Counted from the first letter of the stretch, positions 23,642 through 31,850 are shown. The stretch is 34,714 bases of DNA from JALZVT01 sp964611345 (GCA_964611345.1 CAZSYU010000037.1:1-34714), one strand, 5' to 3'. Translations and numbers: made by a program. The notes: a model not told the origin generated them from the letters alone.

Positions 23642-24484
23642 ATGACAGCACTTTCGATACACCGCACCAGCACTGCTGTGGGCGCCGAGATTCATGGGGT
23701 AAACCTCGCAAACCTGAGCGATGCTGAGTTCGACACCATCCGGCAAACATTCTTTGACCATGGGGTGATCTTCTTTCGCGATCAGAAGCTTACGCCTGAA
23801 GATCACATCGCCTTTGCCGAGCGCTGGGGCGAAATTAACGTGAATCGATTTTTCACCCCGGTTGAGGGGCACCCGCAAATCGCCCAGGTGCTGAAAGAAC
23901 CCGATCAGCTCATAAACATTGGCGGCGACTGGCACACGGATCATTCCTACGATGAAGACCCGGCCATGGGTTCTATTCTTTATGCCCATGAGGTTCCAAG
24001 TAGCGGCGGCGACACACTCTTCGCCAGCATGGCCGCCGCGTTTGATGCGCTGTCGCCCGACTTTCAAGCGATGCTGCAAGGTTTAACGGCCCAGCATTCA
24101 TCCCGGCATGTGTTCGGCATTGCGGGCGCTGCTGCCGTTGCCAACGGCGAACGCATTGGTAACCCCGAGCTTGCCACACAAGACGTTGAACACCCTGTGG
24201 TCATTCGCCACCCAGACTCGGGGCGCAAGTGCCTGTACGTTAACCCCGGCTTTACGCTCAACATTGTGGGCTGGAGCGCCGAAGAGTCGGCGGCACTGTT
24301 AGGGTTTTTGTACAAACACGCCTCTCATCCCCGCTTTGCGACACGCTTTAGTTGGGAAGCAGGGTCGCTTGCCATGTGGGACAATCGTGCGACCTGGCAT
24401 AACGCGATTAACGACTATCAGGGGCAGCGACGCTACATGCACCGCATTACAGTCGCCGGCGTGCCGCTGCAGGGTGCGAAATAA
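23642..24484 (+). CDS. TauD/TfdA-family 2-oxoglutarate Fe(II) dioxygenase
   Basis: ATG 23642 (MTALSIHRTS) was chosen, since family similarity starts there; the 21 upstream codons overlap the divergent gene's ribosome site. The 280-residue protein has the metal motif WHTDHSY (H98, D100), a distal histidine in TWHNAINDY (H253) and the 2-oxoglutarate arginine R268 (15 residues after H253, as in TauD). Such enzymes hydroxylate small molecules such as sulfonates, aryloxyacids or other side chains, with release of succinate and CO2. Divergence from a haloalkane-dehalogenase-like gene fits a catabolic locus for a halogenated or sulfonated compound, but the substrate is unknown. Confidence 0.92.
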   Translation: MTALSIHRTSTAVGAEIHGVNLANLSDAEFDTIRQTFFDHGVIFFRDQKLTPEDHIAFAERWGEINVNRFFTPVEGHPQIAQVLKEPDQLINIGGDWHTDHSYDEDPAMGSILYAHEVPSSGGDTLFASMAAAFDALSPDFQAMLQGLTAQHSSRHVFGIAGAAAVANGERIGNPELATQDVEHPVVIRHPDSGRKCLYVNPGFTLNIVGWSAEESAALLGFLYKHASHPRFATRFSWEAGSLAMWDNRATWHNAINDYQGQRRYMHRITVAGVPLQGAK

Positions 24485-24581
24485 AACGCAGACTCGCACT
24501 AAGCGCTAGATAATTATGGACCACGATAGATAACCAAGAAAACGCGTGGCATCTCATTAGAATTCGTGCAGAATTCATCAG

Positions 24582-24875
24582 ATGAGCACGACGAGAAAAT
24601 ATAGCTGGACACTAAAGCTGGGGACGTTCCTGTTCCTTGCCAGCCAGCTCATGGCGTCTGACCATGCCCTCGAATTTGGCCATGAGCCACACGAGCACGA
24701 TGGCCACACCTGTGTGGCGCTGCTTTTTGACGATCAGACGATAGTAGCATCTAACGGTTGTCTTCTTGTCACCAAACTTCTCCTTAGCGATGCTGTCGCT
24801 GTTGTACCCAATGCGCCTGAGTCAGCCAACAATGTCGCTCTACCCCCTGCCATCGGCCCTCCACTCTCAATCTAA
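24582..24875 (+). CDS. Small exported His-rich protein preceding a TonB receptor
   Basis: The 97-residue protein has a signal peptide (about residues 1-25, ending LMASDHA). A short histidine-rich segment, HEPHEHDGHTC, follows (H34, H37, H39, H42, C44), with a further cysteine at 60 and a hydrophobic C-terminal stretch. Histidine-plus-cysteine clusters in short exported proteins upstream of TonB receptors are often linked to metal handling; here that is inference. A possible terminator follows its stop codon at 24909-24939. It precedes a TonB receptor and an ABC ATPase. A longer family match was not recognised. Confidence 0.7.
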   Translation: MSTTRKYSWTLKLGTFLFLASQLMASDHALEFGHEPHEHDGHTCVALLFDDQTIVASNGCLLVTKLLLSDAVAVVPNAPESANNVALPPAIGPPLSI

Positions 24876-24908
24876 CGAACCCGCATTAGCTTGTTTTTTG
24901 CGCTTGAC

Positions 24909-24939
24909 GCGGTCGTGTACGCACGACTGCGGGCGTTTT
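24909..24939 (+). terminator. Hairpin with UACG-type loop and T-run, possible attenuator
   Basis: GCGGTCGTG (24909-24917) pairs with CACGACTGC (24922-24930) through eight Watson-Crick pairs and one G-T pair. The loop TACG belongs to the UNCG class. A T-run (TTTT at 24936-24939) follows after five bases. It lies between the His-rich gene and the TonB receptor gene and could reduce read-through. Confidence 0.5.
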
Positions 24940-24968
24940 CCTTTAGAAATTTAGATTGAGACTCAAAG

Positions 24969-27164
24969 ATGAACTTATCACTATCGCGAGCCGCGGCGCT
25001 TGCATTGGTAGTCGCTGTTGCGCCTGCGCAAACACTACCAGTCACCGCAGCAACCCCCGCCGCCGACGAGAGCACCCTTGAAGAAGTGTTTGTTATCGGC
25101 AAACGACGCGCCTATCAAGGCAACTTCGAAGACCTTGAAAACCCAACGGCGACACAGTTGATTAGCGAAGACCTGCTGCGTGAGGTAGGCGTGCTGAGTC
25201 TAAACGACGCACTCGACCTGTCGGCGTCTGTTGCCCGACAAAACAACTTTGGCGGCCTATGGAACGCCTTTTCAGTGCGCGGCTTCTCTGGTGACATCAA
25301 CCTGCCTAGCGGTTTTCTGGTCAATGGTTTTAATGCGGGCCGTGGGTTTGGCGGCCCGCGCGATGTTGTCGGCATAGAGTCCGTCGAGGTGCTCAAGGGG
25401 CCCCGCTCTGCACTGTTCGGCCGAGGTGAGCCTGGCGGCACCATTAACGTAGTTACCAAGCGACCCGAGTTCGAAACCAGAGGCGAGATACGCTTGACGG
25501 CGGGACGCTGGGAACAGCGACGCGTCGAAGGTGATGTGCAAACTGTATTGGGCGGTAACGAAAACGTTGGCGTGCGTCTGGTGGGATTTTTTGAGGACGC
25601 CGAGAGCTTTCGCGAAACGGTTGAAACGCAGCGCTTTGGATTCTATCCGTCGATCACCTGGGACGTTTCTGAAGACACCAGCCTGACCTACGAACTGGAA
25701 TACACCGATCAAGAGATTCCGTTTGATCGCGGCGTGGCCTTTACGCCGGAATTTGGCTTTACGCCCCGTCGTACCTTTACCGGCGAACCAGGCGACGGTC
25801 CTATTGAAACTGAGGTGCTAGGGCATCAGTTAGAGGTGCAACACAATTTTTCAAACAATTGGAGCTTGTTGGCCGGCCTTGGCTACCGCGATACTTCCCT
25901 TGAAGGCAACGCCACCGAAACAAACTTCTTCGGTCGGCAAACCCTGGGTGTTGATGGCAGAACGCTCTCGCGATTTTTCCGTTCAAGAGACTTCGATTCA
26001 GAGTATTTCGTCGCACGTGCAGAAATTGCAGGCGAGTTTGATACCGGCTCAGTACGGCATCGCTTGTTGATCGGCGGGGACTACGACAAATTCGAAACCC
26101 AAACGTTTATAGAGCGCTTCCGCGGTGGCTTCCTGGGAGCCACCCCCGATATCGCTGCACTGAACCCTGAGGACTTCCTGCTGCTGGATGTGTTGGACCC
26201 GGTGTTTGGTCAGTTCGATACCCCAATACCCGGCCCAAACACCGATCGTGATGAAGAGCTCGATGGATTTGGTTTTTATATTCAGGATCAAATCGATCTT
26301 TCGGAACGCTTCCAGATTCGTGTTGGCCTGCGCTGGGACGATTTCACCCAGGATCTAACTAACCTGCGAGCAACACCGGTAACCACCGCCACGTCAACAG
26401 ACTCGCGGGTGTCACCCCAGTTTGGGGCGGTGTATCGAATCAACCCAGGGCTGAGCGTTTATGCGTCTTACGGCGAAGGGTTTCGTCAGCAAACTGGTTC
26501 AACTCTGGAAGGCTCACAGCCTGCGCCAAACCTGACCGAGTCCGCAGAGATAGGCGTGAAGGTAGATCTGGCTGAGTTTTACGAGGGCGTATCTGGCAGC
26601 CTGTCACTGACTGCGTTTGAAGTCGATCAAGACAATTTTCTGGTAAACGATGATCGACCGGAAGCAACAGCCGTCGGATTCTTCACAATCTCCGCAGGCG
26701 AGGCCCGGAGTCGCGGCATCGAGTTTGATGCTAACGTTGCCTTCGACAGCGGAACTAGCCTTTGGTTATCCTATGCCTATACAGATGCGGAATTCCGGTC
26801 GAGTTTCCTTGATGAAAACTTCGGCTCGCAAATTGAGGCTGGCGACCCGCTCATCAACTCTCCGGAACATCAGGTCAACTTGCAAATCAGCCAACGCTTT
26901 AAGGTAGCGAACGTGCCAGCGCAGGTAGGTGGCGGGCTGCTGTATACCGATGCGCGCGCGGGTTTCACCGGATTTGATTTCACGCTACCAAGCTACACCA
27001 CCGTACGCCTGTTCGGCGAAATCGAACCCGTTGCTGGACTGTCGATTCGGGCAGACATCGACAACCTGTTCAATGAGGTGTTCTATACCAACTCGTTCGC
27101 GGACGTTTGGATTGAGCCTGGCGCACCCCGGCGCTGGCGCGTAACCGCGTCATACGCGTTCTAA
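24969..27164 (+). CDS. TonB-dependent outer-membrane receptor
   Basis: The 731-residue protein has a signal peptide ending near TLPVTAA and a TonB-box-like segment EEVFVIG (about 38-44). The plug domain (about 55-175) contains the usual SVRGF and VEVLKGPRSALFGRGEPGG. A 22-strand-type barrel runs to the C-terminus and ends RRWRVTASYAF with terminal phenylalanine. The layout matches ferric-siderophore receptors, but the ligand could be another metal chelate or organic molecule. The gene lies between a His-rich exported protein and an ABC ATPase, the latter after 152 bp. No Fur box was identified with confidence. Confidence 0.93.
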   Translation: MNLSLSRAAALALVVAVAPAQTLPVTAATPAADESTLEEVFVIGKRRAYQGNFEDLENPTATQLISEDLLREVGVLSLNDALDLSASVARQNNFGGLWNAFSVRGFSGDINLPSGFLVNGFNAGRGFGGPRDVVGIESVEVLKGPRSALFGRGEPGGTINVVTKRPEFETRGEIRLTAGRWEQRRVEGDVQTVLGGNENVGVRLVGFFEDAESFRETVETQRFGFYPSITWDVSEDTSLTYELEYTDQEIPFDRGVAFTPEFGFTPRRTFTGEPGDGPIETEVLGHQLEVQHNFSNNWSLLAGLGYRDTSLEGNATETNFFGRQTLGVDGRTLSRFFRSRDFDSEYFVARAEIAGEFDTGSVRHRLLIGGDYDKFETQTFIERFRGGFLGATPDIAALNPEDFLLLDVLDPVFGQFDTPIPGPNTDRDEELDGFGFYIQDQIDLSERFQIRVGLRWDDFTQDLTNLRATPVTTATSTDSRVSPQFGAVYRINPGLSVYASYGEGFRQQTGSTLEGSQPAPNLTESAEIGVKVDLAEFYEGVSGSLSLTAFEVDQDNFLVNDDRPEATAVGFFTISAGEARSRGIEFDANVAFDSGTSLWLSYAYTDAEFRSSFLDENFGSQIEAGDPLINSPEHQVNLQISQRFKVANVPAQVGGGLLYTDARAGFTGFDFTLPSYTTVRLFGEIEPVAGLSIRADIDNLFNEVFYTNSFADVWIEPGAPRRWRVTASYAF

Positions 27165-27316
27165 GTGGTTTCTGGCGCGAGCGAGGTCTGTTTGCGATGC
27201 GGCGCTTACCGATCACCGAGCGTGTTTCTGTTCAAACGCGGGCTCGTCATTCTTCTGAAAGCGTTTTCTGCTTACAAGCACAAAGAGAAACACAACCAAC
27301 CCTGGCTCAGTTACCT

Positions 27317-28051
27317 ATGAATTCCTCATCTACGAATACGGTATTGTCGGCCACGAACCTCACCGTCAACCGTGGCGGCCAACAAGTGCTCAATAGTGTG
27401 AACTTTAGCGTCGCAAAGGGCGAGATATTCGCGCTACTTGGCGGCAACGGAGCCGGCAAATCGACTACCTTGCTGACCTTCCTTGGTTTTATTAAACCCA
27501 TAAATGGAGCTGCTGAGGTTAATGGTGCAACCGTGCACAGTAACGTGAAAGCCGTGCATCAACAGATCGCGTACCTTCCAGAAGCCGCAAATCTGTACGC
27601 TCATCTGAACGCGTGGGAAAACCTCGACTACTTTTTGTCACTTGCCAAGGTTTATAACAGCCGCGTCGCTATCGATGCTGCCCTTGATACGGTTGGTCTT
27701 GACGCAGAGGCTCGAGAGCGACGGCTTGAGACCTACTCTAAAGGCATGCGGCAAAAAGTGGGTATTGCACTCGCGATACTACGAGAAGCGCCCATTTTGT
27801 TTTTGGATGAACCTACCTCCGGACTGGACCCCGTCGCAATCGACGAATTCAATGCCATTATTGAGGGCCTTGCCAAGCGTGGCACCACGGTGTTGATGGT
27901 AACCCATGATGTGTATGGTGCATGTCGGGTAGCACGCCATATCGGTTTGCTGCAAAGAGGACAGATGGTCGGGCACTTTGCCGCCAGCGGCGACGAACGA
28001 ATCTCCGCCGACGAAGTCCACCGTATGTTCGCTGAGCATCACCGGCTATGA
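27317..28051 (+). CDS. ABC transporter ATP-binding protein (CcmA/NosF-like)
   Basis: The start was set at ATG 27317 (MNSSSTNTVLSATNL), because ABC similarity begins there; an upstream ATG at 27197 would add 40 unrelated residues. The 244-residue product has Walker A GGNGAGKST (42-50), signature YSKGMRQKVG (140-149), Walker B ILFLDEPTSGLD (160-171) and the H-loop histidine near 197. It belongs to the CcmA-type group, which pairs with ABC-2 permeases such as NosY. Its stop overlaps the next gene's start by four bases, so the two were co-translated. That permease is truncated, so this ATPase may now be an orphan. Confidence 0.92.
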   Translation: MNSSSTNTVLSATNLTVNRGGQQVLNSVNFSVAKGEIFALLGGNGAGKSTTLLTFLGFIKPINGAAEVNGATVHSNVKAVHQQIAYLPEAANLYAHLNAWENLDYFLSLAKVYNSRVAIDAALDTVGLDAEARERRLETYSKGMRQKVGIALAILREAPILFLDEPTSGLDPVAIDEFNAIIEGLAKRGTTVLMVTHDVYGACRVARHIGLLQRGQMVGHFAASGDERISADEVHRMFAEHHRL

Positions 28052-28428
28052 CGGGCAAGCGAGACATGAGCTCCGTCTGGCGAATTGCGCGTGAGGAATG
28101 GCGCTATTGGTTACGCTCAAAAACTGCGTCCGCAGTGGGCGTTGCCGCTATTCTGCTCATTGTCACGTCGCTTACTACCAACTACGTACGAATAGACACG
28201 CAGCGCGAAGCACGACTGCAATTGCAGGCGGTGGCCGAAGAGACCTTTCGCAATCAGCCGGCTCGTCACCCGCACCGCATGGTTCACTACGGTCACTACG
28301 TGTTTCGCACCCCGGCACCGCTCGCCATCGCCGATCCGGGTGTAGATCCCTACACTGGCACGGTCATGTTCTTGGAAGGGCACAAGCAAAACACGGCCAC
28401 TTTTCGCCGGGCTACACACAGGCACTAA
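28048..28428 (+). pseudogene. ABC-2 permease, N-terminal fragment truncated by an adjacent insertion
   Basis: The start overlaps the ATPase stop by four bases (ATGA), the expected operon layout. The first 113 codons read like an ABC-2 permease of the NosY group: one hydrophobic segment (about 27-47), then a periplasmic loop with YGHYVFRTPAPLAIADPGVDPY and EGHKQNTATF. The frame then ends after 13 unrelated codons, giving 126 residues where relatives have about 450. The break lies at about 28403-28410, within 10 bases of the stop codon of the neighbouring nucleotidyltransferase gene. The rest of the permease is not seen after that module. The fragment has only one membrane helix and is almost certainly nonfunctional. 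Confidence 0.85.
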
Positions 28429-28990
28429 CAGGGCCGCTGGCAACGAGCGGCTGGGGGTTTGCTTGCAGCCGCTGCAAGCGCGTAACACGCTCATCATCAG
28501 CGCCCAGATAGTGAGCAATGGTTTGTGCAACCGCCATGGCATTTAACGTGCCAGCAGTTTGCATCTCTTCCAGGTCGGCCCAGTCTTTGGTGCGATTAAA
28601 AAACGCCTTAAACACGGCAAGATCTTCACAGCACAAAAACGGCAGCTGTACCCCGCCCAGAGTTTCTGTACGCACCCGGCCAGAGACCTCCGCATGAAAC
28701 GGCGTGCTGTTCAGAAAAATATCAACCGGGGTGTGTTGCCACCACAACCGCACCTGCGTATCGCGCTGCAGTTGTGCGAGGGCCTTGGCCGGAGTCTCAA
28801 CGCCCGCCGGCAAACTGGCACATACGGACTCGGCCGCACTTGCATCCACAAACAGATTCACGTCAATGTCGATGGTGGCGCGTGCTGCTTGAGTACACCA
28901 GGCCAGCGCCAACGCGCCACCAAACGCATGCGGCAGCTCGGCACCTCGCAGCGCCTCATGCAACGCAATGATCTTCTCGATGAGCGTCAT
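28412..28990 (-). CDS. Nucleotidyltransferase-fold protein, probable toxin of a TA-like pair
   Basis: The 192-residue protein has a minimal nucleotidyltransferase active-site pattern: GG at 24-25 (HAFGGALALA), then D41 and D43 in TIDIDVNLFVD, and a third acidic residue D90 in PVDIFLN. This fits AbiEii-like and related DNA polymerase-beta-fold proteins, which act as toxins paired with DNA-binding antitoxins. Its start overlaps the stop of the upstream HTH gene by four bases (ATGA). The gene ends inside the truncated permease frame. The toxin role is inferred from fold and gene order; a simple enzyme role is also possible. Confidence 0.8.
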   Translation of the reverse strand: MTLIEKIIALHEALRGAELPHAFGGALALAWCTQAARATIDIDVNLFVDASAAESVCASLPAGVETPAKALAQLQRDTQVRLWWQHTPVDIFLNSTPFHAEVSGRVRTETLGGVQLPFLCCEDLAVFKAFFNRTKDWADLEEMQTAGTLNAMAVAQTIAHYLGADDERVTRLQRLQANPQPLVASGPVSACV

Positions 28991-29412
28991 TCGTTGGAGC
29001 GTGCGCCAAAGCGAGGAAACTCAAGCGGCGGCCGCGAGGTTTCGTAGCGTGAGGGAAACTGTTCCGCCAGCTCCAGTGCCTCCGCCAGCTCCTCACCCCG
29101 GGCCAAGCCATTGCGCCAGCGCACTCGTGGCCGCAGCTGAAAATCGACGGCAAACTCGCAGGCCTGCAACACCCGCAAAAAGGTCGCCACCGACGGCACC
29201 TTGTTGCCCTGCTCATAGGCACTAAGCGTGGCGTGGGAGGTGCCGGCTCGCGCACCTAACTCCCGCAGGCTCAGCCCCGCCGCCAACCGCGCGCCCCGTA
29301 ACAGTCGATGTGGGCAGGTTTCCGCGGCCGGCACTTCGCGCCGCGGTGCGGGGGCATCTGCTGCAGCAGGGTTGTGGGAAGGAACCGCGGATTCGGCCAT
29401 GGGAAACTCCAT
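28987..29412 (-). CDS. XRE-family HTH protein, probable antitoxin
   Basis: The 141-residue product has a long Pro/Ala-rich N-terminus (1-35) and then a Cro/C1-type HTH (about 37-90) containing RLAAGLSLRELGARAGTSH and LSAYEQGNKVPS. A charged C-terminal tail follows that may contact the partner. It is translationally coupled to the nucleotidyltransferase gene. Two overlapping inverted repeats at 29441-29471, 29-59 bp upstream of its start, are placed for autoregulation. It is GC-rich compared with the flanking intergenic DNA. The role as antitoxin is inferred from gene order and class. Confidence 0.82.
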   Translation of the reverse strand: MEFPMAESAVPSHNPAAADAPAPRREVPAAETCPHRLLRGARLAAGLSLRELGARAGTSHATLSAYEQGNKVPSVATFLRVLQACEFAVDFQLRPRVRWRNGLARGEELAEALELAEQFPSRYETSRPPLEFPRFGARSNE

Positions 29413-29440
29413 GGAATGGGTTGGGTTGGTCAGAGCATGT

Positions 29441-29471
29441 ATGGTATTCGATTGGATACCATTTGTCCAAT
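29441..29471. promoter_or_regulatory. Overlapping inverted repeats upstream of the HTH gene, probable autoregulatory operator
   Basis: ATGGTAT (29441-29447) pairs with ATACCAT (29456-29462) across an 8-base spacer. ATTGGA (29451-29456) pairs with TCCAAT (29466-29471) across 9 bases. The two dyads interlock. They lie between the HTH gene and the divergent downstream gene block, where an XRE-type repressor would be expected to bind. Confidence 0.5.
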
Positions 29472-29481
29472 TCGGAGAATT

Positions 29482-29634
29482 ATGGACACCCAGGCTTCAG
29501 GTGGAGGGCTTCTGGTGCAGGTTGAGGACACCCAGCAATCCATAACGCCCCGCCCCAATCCCCATCAGGCGTATAGTGAGATCAAAACGACGCTGAAAAA
29601 CCGGACCCACGATGACCGCAGTACCCACAATTGA
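29482..29634 (+). CDS. Candidate 50-residue leader ORF before the 2OG oxygenase
   Basis: The frame begins at ATG 29482 with GGAG (29474-29477) four bases upstream and ends at a TGA that lies 23 bases inside the next gene. The oxygenase start at 29612 has no good ribosome site of its own, so translational coupling through this frame is possible. The predicted peptide has no recognisable domain. A 10-bp direct repeat, GGACACCCAG, occurs at 29484-29493 and 29526-29535 inside it. Evidence for coding is weak beyond the ribosome site and the overlap. Confidence 0.25.
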   Translation: MDTQASGGGLLVQVEDTQQSITPRPNPHQAYSEIKTTLKNRTHDDRSTHN

Positions 29635-30562
29635 CCTGTTACTTGCTGAAAAAGATCCTGCCGAGCGAGCCCGCCTGGACGCCGCTTGCCGCGATCACGG
29701 CTTCTTCTTACTGGCCAATCACGGCATTGCGCCGCAGATAGATGCCATGTGGCTGGCCTCCGAAAAATTCTTCAGCCAACCTGCCAGTGAAAAGCGCAAA
29801 TTACTGCGCAGCAAAGACGAGCCCCTTGGCTACTACGATCGCGAACTCACCAAGCGCAAGCGCGACCTAAAAGAAGTATTCGACTTCATGCCGCCTCGCC
29901 CCGAGGGCGACATGAACCAGTGGCCCGAAAACAACCCGGGTTTTAAAACCGCCCTCATCGATTTCACCGAGCACGCGGGACAACTCGCTGCTCGTACCTT
30001 GCGGCTCATTTACTTAAGCCTGAACGCCGACAGCTCAGTCGCCGCCGAACTGCCCAAGGGCAAAGACCGCAACAGCAACATCCGCCTTAACTACTACCCC
30101 GTCAACGACCCACTCACCGCGGACGAAGCCGAGTCAGTAAACGCACTCGGCGACATGGCCCTGCACCACCACACCGACCCAGGCATTCTCACTCTGTTGG
30201 TGCAAGACAATGTGGGCGGTCTGCAAACCGAATCTCTAGAAGACGGCTGGATAGACGTGCCACCCGTGCCCGGCACCATCGTTGTGAACCTTGGAGATGC
30301 CATGCAGGTGTGGACCAATGACAACTATCGCGCCGCCATTCACCGGGTAACCCCACGCCACGGCCAGCCCAGATACAGCACCCCGTATTTCTATAACCCG
30401 CAGACCGACGCTGTGTTGGAACCACTGCCCGCCCTCGCCGGCGATGACGCCAAATACCATGCCTTCACCTGGAAAGATTTCATTCAAGCCAGAATGAACG
30501 ACAACTATGCCGACCTCGGGGCCGACGACACGCAAATCAGTAACTATTTGATCGCGCAATAG
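29612..30562 (+). CDS. Isopenicillin-N-synthase-like 2OG-Fe(II) oxygenase
   Basis: The 316-residue enzyme has the N-terminal DIOX_N-type segment (residues 6-100, containing CRDHGFFLLANHGI) and a double-stranded beta-helix core. Metal ligands are H187 and D189 in HHHTDPGILTLL, with the distal histidine H244 in AAIHRV and the oxoglutarate motif R254-x-S256. Homologues oxidise small molecules, including plant hormones and antibiotics. The start has no obvious ribosome site. The next gene begins about 10 bases after the stop, so a transporter and a methyltransferase are probably co-transcribed. Substrate unknown. Confidence 0.93.
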   Translation: MTAVPTIDLLLAEKDPAERARLDAACRDHGFFLLANHGIAPQIDAMWLASEKFFSQPASEKRKLLRSKDEPLGYYDRELTKRKRDLKEVFDFMPPRPEGDMNQWPENNPGFKTALIDFTEHAGQLAARTLRLIYLSLNADSSVAAELPKGKDRNSNIRLNYYPVNDPLTADEAESVNALGDMALHHHTDPGILTLLVQDNVGGLQTESLEDGWIDVPPVPGTIVVNLGDAMQVWTNDNYRAAIHRVTPRHGQPRYSTPYFYNPQTDAVLEPLPALAGDDAKYHAFTWKDFIQARMNDNYADLGADDTQISNYLIAQ

Positions 30563-30572
30563 GCTGCCTGCG

Positions 30573-31850
30573 CTGAATGCCCCACAGGCAGCAGAACACG
30601 ATCAATCGACGTTCGCCTCACTAAAAGTTCCTGACTACGCCCTGCTATGGGTAGGCATGGTGTGCGCCGCCTTCGCGCTCAACATGCAGTTGGTCGCGCA
30701 AGGCTGGCTGGTCTACGAAATGACCGTCTCGGCCATGAACCTGGGCTGGGTCACCATCGCGTTCATGTTTCCGCAGGTGGGTTTCTCATTGCTTGGCGGT
30801 GTACTGGCCGACCGCTTCAACAAAAAGAAAGTCATCATGTGGGCACAACTGTTAAACGCCGTTGTGTCACTGGTTATGGCAGTGATTGTGATCACCGGCA
30901 ACGTCACCTTCTGGGACTTCATTTGGATGGGGTTCTTAAACGGCACCGTACTGTCATTGTCCATCCCTGCACGCACCGCGTTCATTCCGCAACTGGTCGG
31001 CGAGAAACTCATGTTTAACGCGATGGCCTTTAACGGTGCCAGCTGGAACCTCGCACGCATACTTGGTCCCGCATTTGCCGGCTACATCATTGCCGTTATC
31101 GCCGATGGTGACACCGGCTCAACCTTCGGCGTGGGTATTGTCTATTTCATCTTAACCGGGCTATATCTGATTGCCTCCTTCACCGTGCTGTTCATCACGC
31201 ACCCTGGCAAGACTGACGAAGTTCGCAAACACAACGCCATTACCGACGTTCGCGAAGGTCTCACTTACGTACTGAACTCGCCCATCGTTGGCGGGCTTAT
31301 ATTGCTATCGATCATGCCGTTTTTGTTTGGCTTAACCATCAATACACTGCTGCCCGCCTACAACACGGACGTGCTCGGCGGCGGCCCGGATGACCTCGGG
31401 CGACTCATGGCGGGCATGGGCGTGGGGGCCATTGTGGGCTCGTTAGGTTTAGCCAAGCTTGGCAACCTGCGCAACAAAGGCTTCTGGATGTTTTTAACCT
31501 GCGCTGGCTGGGGCCTGGCCGTGGCCTGGTTCGGCAACACCACCACCGTGTTCTGGGCCATGTTATCTATTGGCATCGTGGGCCTGATCTCGTCGCTGAA
31601 CATGTCGATGAATCGTTCGCTGGTGCAACTGCAAGTGAGCCAGGACATGCGCGGCCGCGTAATGAGCATCGACATGATGTCCCACGGGCTTATGCCTTTG
31701 GGTGTTATACCTATTAGCTGGCTGGCCGAGCACTACTCGATACAGGTTGGGCTGTCGGTGAGTGGCGGCGTGCTGGCTATTTCCACGCTGGTATTGTGGC
31801 TGCTGCTAAAACAGGTGCGACAAATCGATCAGGGCTTTCGCAATGAGTGA
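30573..31850 (+). CDS. MFS transporter (MFS_3/EntS-like exporter), start probably non-ATG
   Basis: The protein has about 12 membrane helices, with the cytoplasmic loop LADRFNKKKVIMW after the second helix and RGRVMSIDMMSHGLMPLG near the C-terminal helices. This is typical of the MFS_3 group that includes enterobactin and drug exporters. The first ATG (30657) falls inside the first membrane helix. In-frame upstream codons read FASLKVPDYALLWVG, matching the family's usual N-terminus, so translation likely begins earlier, perhaps at CTG 30573. It starts 10 bases after the oxygenase gene and overlaps the next gene by eight bases (ATGAGTGA). Export of the product of this gene group is a reasonable guess. 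Confidence 0.88.
   Translation: MNAPQAAEHDQSTFASLKVPDYALLWVGMVCAAFALNMQLVAQGWLVYEMTVSAMNLGWVTIAFMFPQVGFSLLGGVLADRFNKKKVIMWAQLLNAVVSLVMAVIVITGNVTFWDFIWMGFLNGTVLSLSIPARTAFIPQLVGEKLMFNAMAFNGASWNLARILGPAFAGYIIAVIADGDTGSTFGVGIVYFILTGLYLIASFTVLFITHPGKTDEVRKHNAITDVREGLTYVLNSPIVGGLILLSIMPFLFGLTINTLLPAYNTDVLGGGPDDLGRLMAGMGVGAIVGSLGLAKLGNLRNKGFWMFLTCAGWGLAVAWFGNTTTVFWAMLSIGIVGLISSLNMSMNRSLVQLQVSQDMRGRVMSIDMMSHGLMPLGVIPISWLAEHYSIQVGLSVSGGVLAISTLVLWLLLKQVRQIDQGFRNE

Noticed and set aside
24485..24581. Fur box upstream of the His-rich gene (GATAATTATGG)
   Set aside because: Only one hexamer matches well and no second half-site in register was found.
27197..27316. Longer N-terminus for the ABC ATPase
   Set aside because: The added 40 residues are not family-like; ABC similarity begins after ATG 27317.
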